A model generated the notes under the pieces. That model did no database searches and was not told the DNA's origin. It was given only the letters and a program-made list of their open reading frames with translations. Of a stretch of DNA of 22,811 nt, positions 6,866-15,448 are shown one piece after another. Position 1 is the first letter of the stretch; each line of letters starts with the position of its first letter. Origin of the DNA: Endobugula sp047619205 (GTDB taxonomy: Bacteria; Pseudomonadota; Gammaproteobacteria; Pseudomonadales; Cellvibrionaceae); the NCBI GenBank assembly GCA_047619205.1, contig JBLHJR010000051.1, positions 1-22,811 of the forward strand. The letters run 5' to 3'. A program made the translations under genes and the position numbers.

Positions 6866-7615
6866 TTAGTTGCTTGTCTGATGTGATTGAGCGTCGGATG
6901 CGTGTTCTTTCATCGCATCGACAAATTGAATAGGAACATCTTGATCGCGTCGTTGAGAATCCGAAGGTTTGGAGGTTTCACTTGGGCAGCCACCATTAAT
7001 AGCATCACCACCAAAGGTCACGGCTTCTTCTTCCCAGACCTTATCTAATGCTTTATTGGTATCATCGCGTTTTTCTTTGCAGACCTTTTCGCGCAAGTTG
7101 TCTATATCAATCTCCATTTCTGAGAGCGATACCAGCGCGCCAAAGAGCGCGCTATAGTTACATTGTCGCTGTTCAAGGCGTACTGATAATAGGGCAAGAA
7201 TAGGCGCGATATCTTGCAGCCATGCTTTAGCATTGTCGTCTCCTTGGGTGCTGGCAAACTCAAGAAAAAGAGGAATGTAATCGGGTAACTCGCGTACACC
7301 AATATCTAAACCTGCGGCTCTGTATTGTTTGAGTAAATTGACCATAGCTTGGCCACGATCACGGGACTCTCCGTGAATGTGTTCATAGATTAATAAGGAT
7401 AGTGAACGTCCACGTTCAAATAAACCATCATAATCGGATTGCCAGTCCAGCAAGCTATCACTAAATCGTTGTTTAATAAATGAGAGTAGAGCATCTTTAT
7501 CAACCGCTGATAATAGTTGCTCTTGAGTAATTAACTCCCTAATTTCAGCACCGTGTTCGTATAAGGTGTCAGTGGGATAATCAATCAGTTTGGCTAAAAT
7601 AGCTAATATTTTCAT
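6866..7615 (-). CDS. narJ: Nitrate reductase assembly chaperone NarJ (delta subunit)
   Basis: NarJ is the dedicated cytoplasmic chaperone that binds the NarG N-terminus and allows insertion of the molybdenum cofactor and the FS0 cluster before membrane docking. It is not part of the final enzyme. The 249-residue all-helical protein starts MKILAILAKLIDYP and contains the family segments RGRSLSLLIYEHIHGESRDRGQAM, ELPDYIPLFLEF and LGxLLSxxL-like helices. A polar, poorly conserved tail of about 45 residues (GGDAINGGCPSETSKPSD onward) follows. The start ATG at 7615 is served by GAGGA in a short duplicated linker after narH. Its stop overlaps the narI Shine-Dalgarno region. Confidence 0.93.
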   Translation of the reverse strand: MKILAILAKLIDYPTDTLYEHGAEIRELITQEQLLSAVDKDALLSFIKQRFSDSLLDWQSDYDGLFERGRSLSLLIYEHIHGESRDRGQAMVNLLKQYRAAGLDIGVRELPDYIPLFLEFASTQGDDNAKAWLQDIAPILALLSVRLEQRQCNYSALFGALVSLSEMEIDIDNLREKVCKEKRDDTNKALDKVWEEEAVTFGGDAINGGCPSETSKPSDSQRRDQDVPIQFVDAMKEHASDAQSHQTSN

Positions 7616-7624
7616 GATACTTTT

Positions 7625-7674
7625 TCCTCAACTAATGTGTCCTCAACTAATATGTTCTCCATTATATGTTCTCC
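7625..7674 (-). repeat. Short tandem repeats in the narH-narJ junction
   Basis: On the plus strand TCCTCAACTAATGTG (7625-7639) is followed directly by a copy differing at one base (7640-7654). TATGTTCTCC occurs at 7651-7660 and again at 7665-7674. The second pair overlaps the narH stop codon (7662-7664). Read on the coding strand, each unit supplies a purine-rich GGAG or GAGGA stretch ahead of the narJ ATG at 7615. They appear to be recent replication-slippage duplications that spaced narJ 46 bp from narH. Confidence 0.6.
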
Positions 7675-9191
7675 ACTGGAATGACTTGGCGAACGACTTG
7701 TTTTTTACCACCAAACAAATCGGCTTCGCTATCACCACCACTACAACCGTTACCAAAACTGAAACCACAACCTGATTTCATATCATAAGCATCTTCCGCA
7801 TAGCTTTTATGGCTCGTCGGAATCACAAAGCGATCTTCATAGTTAGCCAGTGCCATATAACGATACATTTCCTCAACCTGTTTAACCGTTAATCCCGCTT
7901 GCTCAAGTGCTTCAAGATTGACTTCACCATCAACTTGCTGAGAACGTTTGAAAATACGCATTGCCATCATGCGCTCGAGCGCTCTTTCAACGGGAGCCTC
8001 ATCGCCAGCGGTTAACATATTGGCGAGATATTTCATCGGAATACGCAGTGATTTCAAATCAGGAAAAACACCTTTCATGGGAACCTTTCCTGCAGCCGCT
8101 GCACTTTGAATAGGGCTTAGCGGAGGAACATACCAGACCATAGGCAGTGTTCTATATTCAGGATGTAGTGGCAGAGCCACTTTCCAATCCATCACCATTT
8201 TATGCACAGGTGACGCTTTAGCTGACTCAAGCCATACATCAGTGATACCTTCTTTACGCGCAGCTTCTTGGACTTCTTCATCAAAAGGATCTAGAAAAAT
8301 ATCACATTGAGCTTGATACAAGTCTTTATCGTTAGCAACTGAGGCAGCCTCTTCGATACGGTCAGCGTCATACAACATAACGCCTAAATAGCGAATGCGA
8401 CCCACGCAGGTTTCAGAGCAGACGGTAGGTTGTCCGGCTTCAATTCGAGGGTAACAAAAAATGCATTTTTCGGATTTTCCGGTTTTCCAGTTGTAGTAGA
8501 TTTTTTTGTAAGGGCAGCCACTGACACACATTCTCCAGCCGCGGCATTTGTCTTGATCAATTAAGACAATGCCATCTTCTTCACGTTTGTAAATGGCACC
8601 ACTAGGACAAGAAGCGACACAGGCAGGGTTAATGCAGTGTTCACAAAGACGAGGTAAATACATCATGAAGGTATTTTCAAACTCACCGTACATATCCGCT
8701 TGTATTTGATCGAAGTTAGTATCTTTGCGTCGCTTCGAAAATTCAGTACCGAGTATTTCTTCCCAGTTAGGTCCCCACTCAATTTTTTCCATGCGCTTAC
8801 CGGTAATCAGTGAGCGTGGTCGGGCAACCGGCTGATGCTTGCTTTCGCCAGCGGTGTGCAGGTGCTGATAATCAAAATCGAAAGGTTCGTAGTAATCATC
8901 AATTTCAGGCAAGTCGGGATTGGCAAAAATATTAGCGAGAATACGTAACTTGCCCCCTTGTTTAGGCGTCAGTTTTCCATTCGTATTACGTTGCCAGCCA
9001 CCATTCCACTTTTCTTGGTTTTCCCATTCTTTGGGATAACCAATACCGGGTTTAGTTTCTACATTATTAAACCATGCATACTCAACGCCTTCACGGGAGG
9101 TCCATACATTTTTACAGGTAACGGAGCAGGTGTGACAACCGATACACTTATCAAGGTTTAGCACCATGCCAATTTGCGCTCTTACTTTCAT
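7662..9191 (-). CDS. narH: Respiratory nitrate reductase beta subunit NarH
   Basis: NarH carries one [3Fe-4S] and three [4Fe-4S] clusters and wires the haems of NarI to the molybdenum site in NarG on the cytoplasmic side of the membrane. The 509-residue protein shows all four cysteine groups: C16/C19/C22/C26, C183/C186/C191/C195, C216/W219/C222/C226 and C243/C246/C258/C262. The tryptophan at 219 in place of cysteine (CRGWRMCVSGCP) is the expected mark of the [3Fe-4S] cluster. The start ATG at 9191 overlaps the narG stop by four bases (ATGA), indicating coupled translation. The C-terminal tail has an unusual Cys/Gly-rich patch (KSGCGFSFGNGCSGGD). Confidence 0.97.
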   Translation of the reverse strand: MKVRAQIGMVLNLDKCIGCHTCSVTCKNVWTSREGVEYAWFNNVETKPGIGYPKEWENQEKWNGGWQRNTNGKLTPKQGGKLRILANIFANPDLPEIDDYYEPFDFDYQHLHTAGESKHQPVARPRSLITGKRMEKIEWGPNWEEILGTEFSKRRKDTNFDQIQADMYGEFENTFMMYLPRLCEHCINPACVASCPSGAIYKREEDGIVLIDQDKCRGWRMCVSGCPYKKIYYNWKTGKSEKCIFCYPRIEAGQPTVCSETCVGRIRYLGVMLYDADRIEEAASVANDKDLYQAQCDIFLDPFDEEVQEAARKEGITDVWLESAKASPVHKMVMDWKVALPLHPEYRTLPMVWYVPPLSPIQSAAAAGKVPMKGVFPDLKSLRIPMKYLANMLTAGDEAPVERALERMMAMRIFKRSQQVDGEVNLEALEQAGLTVKQVEEMYRYMALANYEDRFVIPTSHKSYAEDAYDMKSGCGFSFGNGCSGGDSEADLFGGKKQVVRQVIPVENI

Positions 9192-12100
9192 GCTGAGTTC
9201 TCCGCCTTGTTGGTCTTGGTCTTAGTTTGAAGTCCACTTTGATCGTGTATGTCAGTGTCTTTACTGTCTTCATCTAACCAGTCGACTTTGCTCATCTTGC
9301 GCACAATGACAAACTCGTCGCGGTTACAACCGACCGTACCGTAGTAGTTAAAGCCGTAGGATTGCTGAGCGTAGGCGCCAATCATGTGAGTTGGTTTCAT
9401 TACTGCTCGGGTAACGGAGTTATGAATGCCGCCACGTGTTTTCGTCATTTGCGAACCAGGGACATTCACAATGCGTTCTTGCGCGTGGTACATCATGCTC
9501 ATGCCTTCGGGTACGCGCTGCGAAACAACGGCTCTGGCAGCAATGGCACCATTGACGTTGAACACTTCGATCCAATCGTTATCGACAATCTCAGCACGTT
9601 TTGCATCCACTTCTGACATCCACACGATAGGGCCACCGCGCGATAAGGTTAGCATCAACAAGTTATCTGAATAGGTACTATGAATCCCCCATTTTTGGTG
9701 CGGCGTTAAAAAATTCAACGCGATTTCTATATTGCCATTAGGTTCTTTATTCATAATGGGCTTAACGGTTTTCAAATTAATCGGTGGTTTGTACAAACAC
9801 ATGGTTTCGCCAAAGTCACGCATCCACTCATGGTCTTGATAAAACTGTTGGCGACCCGTGATGGTTCTCCAAGGAATGGCTTCATGAACATTGGTATAAC
9901 CGGCACTATAAGACACATGTTCATCTTCAAGCCCCGACCACGTTGGCGAACTAATAATTTTACGCGGCTGTGCTTGAACATCGCGGAAGCGAATCTTTTC
10001 ATCCTCTTTGGGCTTCGCCAAATGGGTATGATCCAGTCCGGTAAACTCACCTAATGCTTCCCAAGCTTTAACGGCAACTTCTCCGTTGGTTTCTGGTGCA
10101 AGAGACAAGATGACTTCGCAAGCATCAATGGCCGATTCAATTTTAGGTCTGCCTTTATTGATGCCTTCGTCTAGGTGACGGTGATTAAGTTCACCTAAAA
10201 ATGCCACTTCTTTGTCGGTGTTCCAGCTAATGCCTTTACCGCCATTACCGAGTTTCTCCAGTGCAGGGCCCAAAGAATTAAAGCGCGCATAGGTATTCGG
10301 GTAATCCCTTTCAACCACGACCATATTCGGTGCGGTTTCACCGGGAATTAAATCGCATTCGCCTTTCCACCAGGCTTTTACACCGAAGGGTTGTGCAATT
10401 TCAGCAGGGGTATCATGCAAGATAGGCACAGTCACCAAATCTTTTTCCACACCCAAATGCCCTTCGGACATAGTTGAGAAGGCTTTGGAAATACCTTTAA
10501 ATATCTCCCAGTCGGAACGTGATTCCCATACCGGATCAATCGCTGCACTCAATGGATGAATGAATGGATGCATATCTGATGTGTTTAAATCATCTTTTTC
10601 ATACCAGGTAGCAGTTGGCAATACGATGTCCGAATACAAACACGTTGTCGACATTCTAAAATCGAGTGTGACGAGTAAATCGACCTTGCCTTCGGCGGCC
10701 TCATCAACCCATTTAACATCTTCTGGTTTTTTACCACCCTCTTCGCCAAGATCCTTACCTAATAGACCATGTTTAGTGCCGAGTAAATGACGCAGCATAT
10801 ATTCATGGCCTTTACCGGAAGAACCCAATAAATTTGAACGCCAAATAAACATATTACGCGGAAAGTTTTTAGGGTTTTCGGGTTCCATGCAGGCAAAATC
10901 TAATTCGCCAGACTTCAACCTTTTAACGGCATAATCTTTCGGGGATTTTCCTGCTGCCTCGGCGTCTCTACATAATTGCAGAGGATTCATATTCAGCTGG
11001 GGAGCAGAAGGCAACCAACCCATACGTTCAGCGCGAGTATTAAAATCGATAATGGAGCCTGACCATTTGTCTTTATTGGCTGTTGGAGAAATGATTTCGG
11101 TCATCTCTAATTTTTCATAGCGCCATTGACTAGAATGGTTATAAAAGAACGACGTGCCATTCATGTGTCTTGGCGGACGCTGCCAATCAAGGCCAAAGGC
11201 CAAAGGTGTCCAGCCAGTTTGCGGGCGTAATTTTTCTTGCCCTACATAATGTGCCCAACCACCACCACTTTGTCCGACACAACCACACATCATCAACATG
11301 TTGATCAGTCCACGGTAGTTCATATCCATGTGATACCAGTGGTTCATGCCTGCGCCCACAATAATCATAGAGCGACCGCGTGTTTTATCGGCGTTCTGTG
11401 CAAATTCACGGGCAATATTAATTACATCAGCACGTGGCACACCGGTAATTTGTTCTTGCCAAGCAGGCGTGTAGGGGATGTCTTCGTCGTAACTGCTGGC
11501 GACGTTCGGATCATCATAGCCATTATCGACACCATAGTTCGCCAGTGTGAGATCGAATACCGTCGCCACATAGACTTCAGAACCATCGGCAAGGGTGACT
11601 TTTTTAGCCGGCACTTTCCGCGGCAAAATGTCATCATGTTCAGTATGCTGAAAATAACCGAACTCATGTTCTGCGCCGCCAAAATAAGGGAAGGCAACAT
11701 CAACGAGTTCGTCATGATTGTCTTTAAGGCTGACTCTCAAATCAAGTTTGCCACCGGTGTTACCGTCGGTTTGAGTGATATTCCACTTGCCTTTTTCTCC
11801 CCAGCGATAGCCGACGGAGCCCGTAGGTGATACCAATTCACCATCTGTTTTATTGATACAAATGGTTTTCCATTCAGGGTTATTGTCTTGTCCTAAGTTG
11901 GCTTGTAAATCAGAGGCACGCAGGAATCGCCCTTGGTTCAGCGTGCCATCTTCTGCTGGATCCAGCATCACCAAAACAGGGAAGTCGGTATATTGCTGAA
12001 CATACTCAGTAAAGTAAGCTGAAGGATTTTCGACATGAAACTCTTTTAAAATAACATGACCAAAGGCCATAGCAAGCGCGGCATCGGTGCCTTGTTTTGG

Positions 12101-12991
12101 CGCAAGCCATTGATCAGTCAGTTTGGCGACTTCAGAATAATCGGGTGTGATGCCGATGACTTTCGTGCCTTTGTAACGTACTTCCGTTAAGAAGTGGGCA
12201 TCGGGTGTACGTGTTTGAGGAACATTAGAACCCCAGCAAATAATGTAGTTGGAGTTATACCAATCCGCTGATTCAGGGACATCCGTTTGTTCTCCCCACA
12301 CTTGAGGTGATGCCGGTGGTAAATCACAGTACCAGTCATAAAAACTCAGGCAATTACCGCCAATCAGTGATAAGTAGCGAGCACCCGCTGCATACGACAC
12401 CATCGACATCGCCGGGATAGGGGAGAAGCCAGTGATTCTATCGGGGCCATAAACTTTAGCCGTGTAAACATTGGCCGCAGCAATGATCTCATTGGCTTCT
12501 CGCCAATCCGCTCTAACAAAGCCGCCTAAGCCGCGTTGTTGTTTGTACTCTTTAGTCTTTTCTGGGTCTTCAACAATGGAACCCCATGCCTTTACAGGGT
12601 CTTGGTGTTGCTGTTTGGCTGCTCGCCATAGCTTGATAAGACGTTTACGAATTTTGGGGTATTTAAGGCGATTGGCACTGTAGATATACCAAGAGTAACT
12701 CGCACCACGAGGACAACCTCGAGGCTCATGGTTCGGTAGGTCAGGGCGAGTACGTGGGTAATCGGTTTGCTGTGTTTCCCAGGTCACTAGTCCATCTTTC
12801 ACATAGATCTTCCAGCTACATGAACCAGTACAGTTAACCCCATGCGTGGAACGCACGATCTTATCGTGCTGCCAGCGACGACGATAACCCTCTTCCCAGT
12901 CTCTATTTTCATTGGTGGTGACACCATGGCCATCTGAAAACGATTCTTCATTGCGTTTAAAAAACTGCAATCTATCTAAAAAGTGACTCAC
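9188..12991 (-). CDS. narG: Respiratory nitrate reductase alpha subunit NarG
   Basis: NarG is the catalytic subunit, reducing nitrate to nitrite at a bis-MGD molybdenum centre on the cytoplasmic face. I place the start at the GTG at 12991, which has AAAGGAG six bases upstream, giving 1267 residues beginning MSHFLDRLQFFKR (E. coli NarG 1247). An in-frame ATG at 13039 would add 16 residues without a ribosome site. With the GTG start the FS0 cluster ligands are H50, C54, C58 and C93, the same positions as in E. coli, and the aspartate Mo ligand in SFYDWYCDLPPASPQ falls near 219. The vestigial RR-type leader in which NarG lacks a cleavable Tat signal is present as FLDRLQFFKR. narG is the first gene of the operon, and no narK is visible upstream. 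Confidence 0.97.
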   Translation of the reverse strand: MSHFLDRLQFFKRNEESFSDGHGVTTNENRDWEEGYRRRWQHDKIVRSTHGVNCTGSCSWKIYVKDGLVTWETQQTDYPRTRPDLPNHEPRGCPRGASYSWYIYSANRLKYPKIRKRLIKLWRAAKQQHQDPVKAWGSIVEDPEKTKEYKQQRGLGGFVRADWREANEIIAAANVYTAKVYGPDRITGFSPIPAMSMVSYAAGARYLSLIGGNCLSFYDWYCDLPPASPQVWGEQTDVPESADWYNSNYIICWGSNVPQTRTPDAHFLTEVRYKGTKVIGITPDYSEVAKLTDQWLAPKQGTDAALAMAFGHVILKEFHVENPSAYFTEYVQQYTDFPVLVMLDPAEDGTLNQGRFLRASDLQANLGQDNNPEWKTICINKTDGELVSPTGSVGYRWGEKGKWNITQTDGNTGGKLDLRVSLKDNHDELVDVAFPYFGGAEHEFGYFQHTEHDDILPRKVPAKKVTLADGSEVYVATVFDLTLANYGVDNGYDDPNVASSYDEDIPYTPAWQEQITGVPRADVINIAREFAQNADKTRGRSMIIVGAGMNHWYHMDMNYRGLINMLMMCGCVGQSGGGWAHYVGQEKLRPQTGWTPLAFGLDWQRPPRHMNGTSFFYNHSSQWRYEKLEMTEIISPTANKDKWSGSIIDFNTRAERMGWLPSAPQLNMNPLQLCRDAEAAGKSPKDYAVKRLKSGELDFACMEPENPKNFPRNMFIWRSNLLGSSGKGHEYMLRHLLGTKHGLLGKDLGEEGGKKPEDVKWVDEAAEGKVDLLVTLDFRMSTTCLYSDIVLPTATWYEKDDLNTSDMHPFIHPLSAAIDPVWESRSDWEIFKGISKAFSTMSEGHLGVEKDLVTVPILHDTPAEIAQPFGVKAWWKGECDLIPGETAPNMVVVERDYPNTYARFNSLGPALEKLGNGGKGISWNTDKEVAFLGELNHRHLDEGINKGRPKIESAIDACEVILSLAPETNGEVAVKAWEALGEFTGLDHTHLAKPKEDEKIRFRDVQAQPRKIISSPTWSGLEDEHVSYSAGYTNVHEAIPWRTITGRQQFYQDHEWMRDFGETMCLYKPPINLKTVKPIMNKEPNGNIEIALNFLTPHQKWGIHSTYSDNLLMLTLSRGGPIVWMSEVDAKRAEIVDNDWIEVFNVNGAIAARAVVSQRVPEGMSMMYHAQERIVNVPGSQMTKTRGGIHNSVTRAVMKPTHMIGAYAQQSYGFNYYGTVGCNRDEFVIVRKMSKVDWLDEDSKDTDIHDQSGLQTKTKTNKAENSA

Positions 12992-12997
12992 ATGAGG

Positions 12998-13004
12998 CTC
13001 CTTT
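12998..13004 (-). promoter_or_regulatory. Ribosome binding site deciding the narG start
   Basis: AAAGGAG on the minus strand lies six bases before the GTG at 12991. It supports that codon over the in-frame ATG at 13039 and an out-of-frame ATG at 12993 that is followed at once by TGA. Confidence 0.75.
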
Positions 13005-13113
13005 ATTGGGTGGTTGCAACGTATAAGAACGTTACACATTCAAACTTTGGTGTAATTAAAAACCATTAGATTTTTCGATACAAGAGGGTGTGAAAACGTG
13101 ATTTTGTAGGAGG

Positions 13114-13129
13114 TACCACTAAAGTGGTA
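13114..13129. promoter_or_regulatory. Perfect 7-2-7 NarL/NarP binding site in the narG-narX intergenic region
   Basis: TACCACTAAAGTGGTA is two exact inverted heptamers of the NarL type (TACYYMT-like TACCACT) separated by two bases, the arrangement known to bind NarL and NarP dimers. It is centred about 130 bp from the narG start and 155 bp from the narX start, so it could serve either divergent promoter. The remaining intergenic sequence (13040-13276) has no FNR box I can defend by eye. It does contain a small palindrome GTCTTGAAGAC at 13248-13258, close to the narX start. Confidence 0.75.
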
Positions 13130-13276
13130 GTGAGTAAAAGGGCCTTTTCCTTTGCTTTAAAGGGGGATAGACTAATCAAACATTGAGCTGATGAATAAAA
13201 AACAGTTTACTGCTTTTTGTAGGTATCCCCACTGAGTTAAGAAACCCGTCTTGAAGACATAGAATAAGTTGCCAAT

Positions 13277-15148
13277 ATGATTAACAATATCTTTCATTCC
13301 ACCGTATTTAAGATAGCCGCTTTGATGTGCTTGGTTAGCTCCCTCGCTGTTATCAGCATGTTTAGTTCGGTATTTATTAGTGATAGTGCTCAACGTGATG
13401 CTCAGGCAATTAATATAGCGGGGTCACTGCGTATGCAAAGTTATCGCTTAGCCAGCAAGGTTCAGGCGGCGAAGCTTGCGGATGTAGAAGACTTGAGTAT
13501 AAAAACCCTGAGCATAAAAAAATTAACTGAGCAATTTGAAAAGGATTTAACCAGTGGCGTTTTAGTCAGCCAGAGAACTATTATTCAATCAGTTGAGCTA
13601 GACGAAAAACATAAGCAAATTCAGGCGAATTGGTTTACGACAATAAAGCCAATGTTTATGCAAGCGTTCTCAGTCAAGCAGCGGGATGTGATTAGCCTTA
13701 ATGAGGTAACCCAGGTTTTTGTTGATGATATCGATAAGCTGGTCACCATGCACCAGCAGCACGCGGAAAAGAATGTCACTACTATCCGATTAATTCAAAG
13801 TATCGCCTTATTTGCGACCATAATTTCAATGGCTTTTGCAATGGTCATCGTCAATCGCCATATTAAACAGCCCTTATCAAACTTGATTGGAGTGGCTCGT
13901 CAAATTGGGAGCGGTGATTTTACGGTTCGTGCCGATGAAACCGGTAAAGGTGAGTTGGCATTGTTGGCACAGACCATTAATAATATGAGCCACTCTATTT
14001 ATCGCTCTCAATCTCAGTTGGAAGAACATGTAAAACGCAAAACAAAAAAATTGGCTCGTAGTAATGACGCATTAAATTTACTATTTGACATAACGCGTAA
14101 ACTCAACGGTGCTGATCCAAGTCGGGTTGAGTTCGCGCCTATTTTAAATCAGTTAGCGAACGTAACGGGTATTCGAGACCTTGATTTATGCCTGATGACC
14201 GCGGAAGGCAGCGGGCCTTACGAACATTTAATCAGCACTAAAAAAACCTTGCCAGATAAGTGTGTTCAGCATGATTGTAGCGACTGCAGTGAGCATGAGC
14301 AGATATTTCCACAAACTGCTAAAAAAATGTGCTACCAATTAAGCTATGGCGAAGAAAATTATGGCGTATTGTCAGTGCACCCGTCAGATAATACTCCGCT
14401 GGATGAATGGCAACATCAATTGTTTGAATCCGTCGTGGAACAACTGGCAACCGGTTTGAGTGTAAAACAACAGCAAGAACAAAGTCGTCGTATTGCTTTG
14501 ATGAACGAGCGTACCGTGATCGCCAGAGAACTGCACGATTCTCTTGCTCAGGCATTGTCGTATTTAAAAATCCAGGTGACCCGTTTACAACGGCTTCAAC
14601 AAAAAGAAAACGTACAAGACAAAATCGAAGAGGTTATAGATGAGTTGAAAAATGGCTTGAGTTCAGCGTATCGAGAATTAAGAGAGCTGCTGACAACCTT
14701 TAGATTAAAACTCGACAACCAAACGCTTAAAGAAGCCTTCGAGCAAACCATCGAGCAATTAAAGTCGCGCTCTGAAGATTTTGTATTTAGCTTAAATTAC
14801 CAAGTAGGCTATGTCCCTTTTTCGCCACAGGAAGAAATACATATTTTACAAATTGCCAGAGAAGCCACTCAAAATGCTTTTTATCATTCAAAAGGTGACA
14901 AGATAGCCGTTGAAATGACTATCAATGCATTATCTCAAGTGACATTGTCAATTACCGATAATGGTGTTGGTATTACGGGTGACCCAAGTAAACTTAATCA
15001 CTACGGTTTAGCGATCATGCAGGAGAGAAGCCGCAATTTAAATGGCCAGCTGAGCTTAGTTAATAATGAGCCGAGCGGCACTCAGGTACTTTTTAAGTTC
15101 ACCCCAGCTTACGTTAAACCATCAGAAATAAAAATTAAAGCTGTGTGA
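13277..15148 (+). CDS. narX: NarX-type nitrate/nitrite sensor histidine kinase
   Basis: The 623-residue membrane kinase senses nitrate or nitrite in the periplasm and should phosphorylate a NarL/NarP response regulator. TM1 is about residues 11-35. The P-box AQAINIAGSLRMQSYRLA (43-59) is the nitrate-binding signature, including the conserved arginine R52. TM2 is about 172-192, followed by a HAMP domain (193-245), a coiled coil and a GAF-like central module with a cysteine trio C329, C334 and C337. The HisKA_3 motif ARELHDSLAQAL places the phospho-acceptor at H420. The ATPase domain has REATQNAFYH (528-537), DNGVGI (561-566) and HYGLAIMQERS (575-585). It is divergent from narG and shares its control region. 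No narL follows; the next gene is an oppositely oriented restriction enzyme. The Shine-Dalgarno is weak. Confidence 0.92.
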   Translation: MINNIFHSTVFKIAALMCLVSSLAVISMFSSVFISDSAQRDAQAINIAGSLRMQSYRLASKVQAAKLADVEDLSIKTLSIKKLTEQFEKDLTSGVLVSQRTIIQSVELDEKHKQIQANWFTTIKPMFMQAFSVKQRDVISLNEVTQVFVDDIDKLVTMHQQHAEKNVTTIRLIQSIALFATIISMAFAMVIVNRHIKQPLSNLIGVARQIGSGDFTVRADETGKGELALLAQTINNMSHSIYRSQSQLEEHVKRKTKKLARSNDALNLLFDITRKLNGADPSRVEFAPILNQLANVTGIRDLDLCLMTAEGSGPYEHLISTKKTLPDKCVQHDCSDCSEHEQIFPQTAKKMCYQLSYGEENYGVLSVHPSDNTPLDEWQHQLFESVVEQLATGLSVKQQQEQSRRIALMNERTVIARELHDSLAQALSYLKIQVTRLQRLQQKENVQDKIEEVIDELKNGLSSAYRELRELLTTFRLKLDNQTLKEAFEQTIEQLKSRSEDFVFSLNYQVGYVPFSPQEEIHILQIAREATQNAFYHSKGDKIAVEMTINALSQVTLSITDNGVGITGDPSKLNHYGLAIMQERSRNLNGQLSLVNNEPSGTQVLFKFTPAYVKPSEIKIKAV

Positions 15149-15334
15149 ATGGTTAGCAGAACGAAAAAAAGTGCGAACTATCCCTAAATAGGGGAGGGGT
15201 GAAGTTCATCGGTAGGAAAATACAGGGCAATTGCTCTGTACGAAAACGTACGCTACGACCATAAACAGAAATTATCGAACGTGGGTCAAACCTTACAGGA
15301 GAGTGCCTGTCATCGACATTCATTTCTTAAAAGA
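15149..15334. other. Gene-free stretch with several small hairpins after narX
   Basis: No ORF or known RNA gene is recognised. Visible structures are CCCTA-AA-TAGGG (near 15182-15193), an imperfect 20-base palindrome at 15221-15240, GTACG-AAAA-CGTAC (15238-15251) and ACAGG-AGAGTG-CCTGT (15295-15310). One may end the narX transcript, but none is followed by a clean T-run. The stretch leads into the repeat at 15314-15360. From 15361 to 15448 I see nothing further. Confidence 0.4.
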
Positions 15335-15360
15335 GAAAGGCAAAAGGCAAGACCTGCCCC
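15314..15360 (+). repeat. Direct repeat, copy 1, downstream of the restriction enzyme gene
   Basis: The core 26 bases (15335-15360, beginning GAAAGGCAAA and ending ACCTGCCCC) are identical to 18536-18561. The similarity extends left to CGACATT at 15314 with a few small gaps. The two copies, in the same orientation, bracket the type IIL enzyme gene. From memory, closely similar sequences flank REP-type elements and IS200-like (RAYT) transposases in gammaproteobacteria; this is not verified here. Confidence 0.75.
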
Positions 15361-15448
15361 TTTTATTGTTTCCTTATTGGGATGAAGCTATGGTATAAAA
15401 ATAACAAAAATTAATGGCAATTACTTGACTTGGAACCACAGTCACTTG

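Noticed and set aside
11237..11830. A 197-codon open frame on the plus strand inside narG
   Set aside because: It is antisense to the strongly conserved NarG coding sequence, has no ribosome site and resembles no protein family; it is a shadow of narG codon use.
13040..13113. FNR box in the narG promoter (TTGTATCGAAAAAT on the minus strand)
   Set aside because: Only the left half resembles the consensus; the right half does not match ATCAA.
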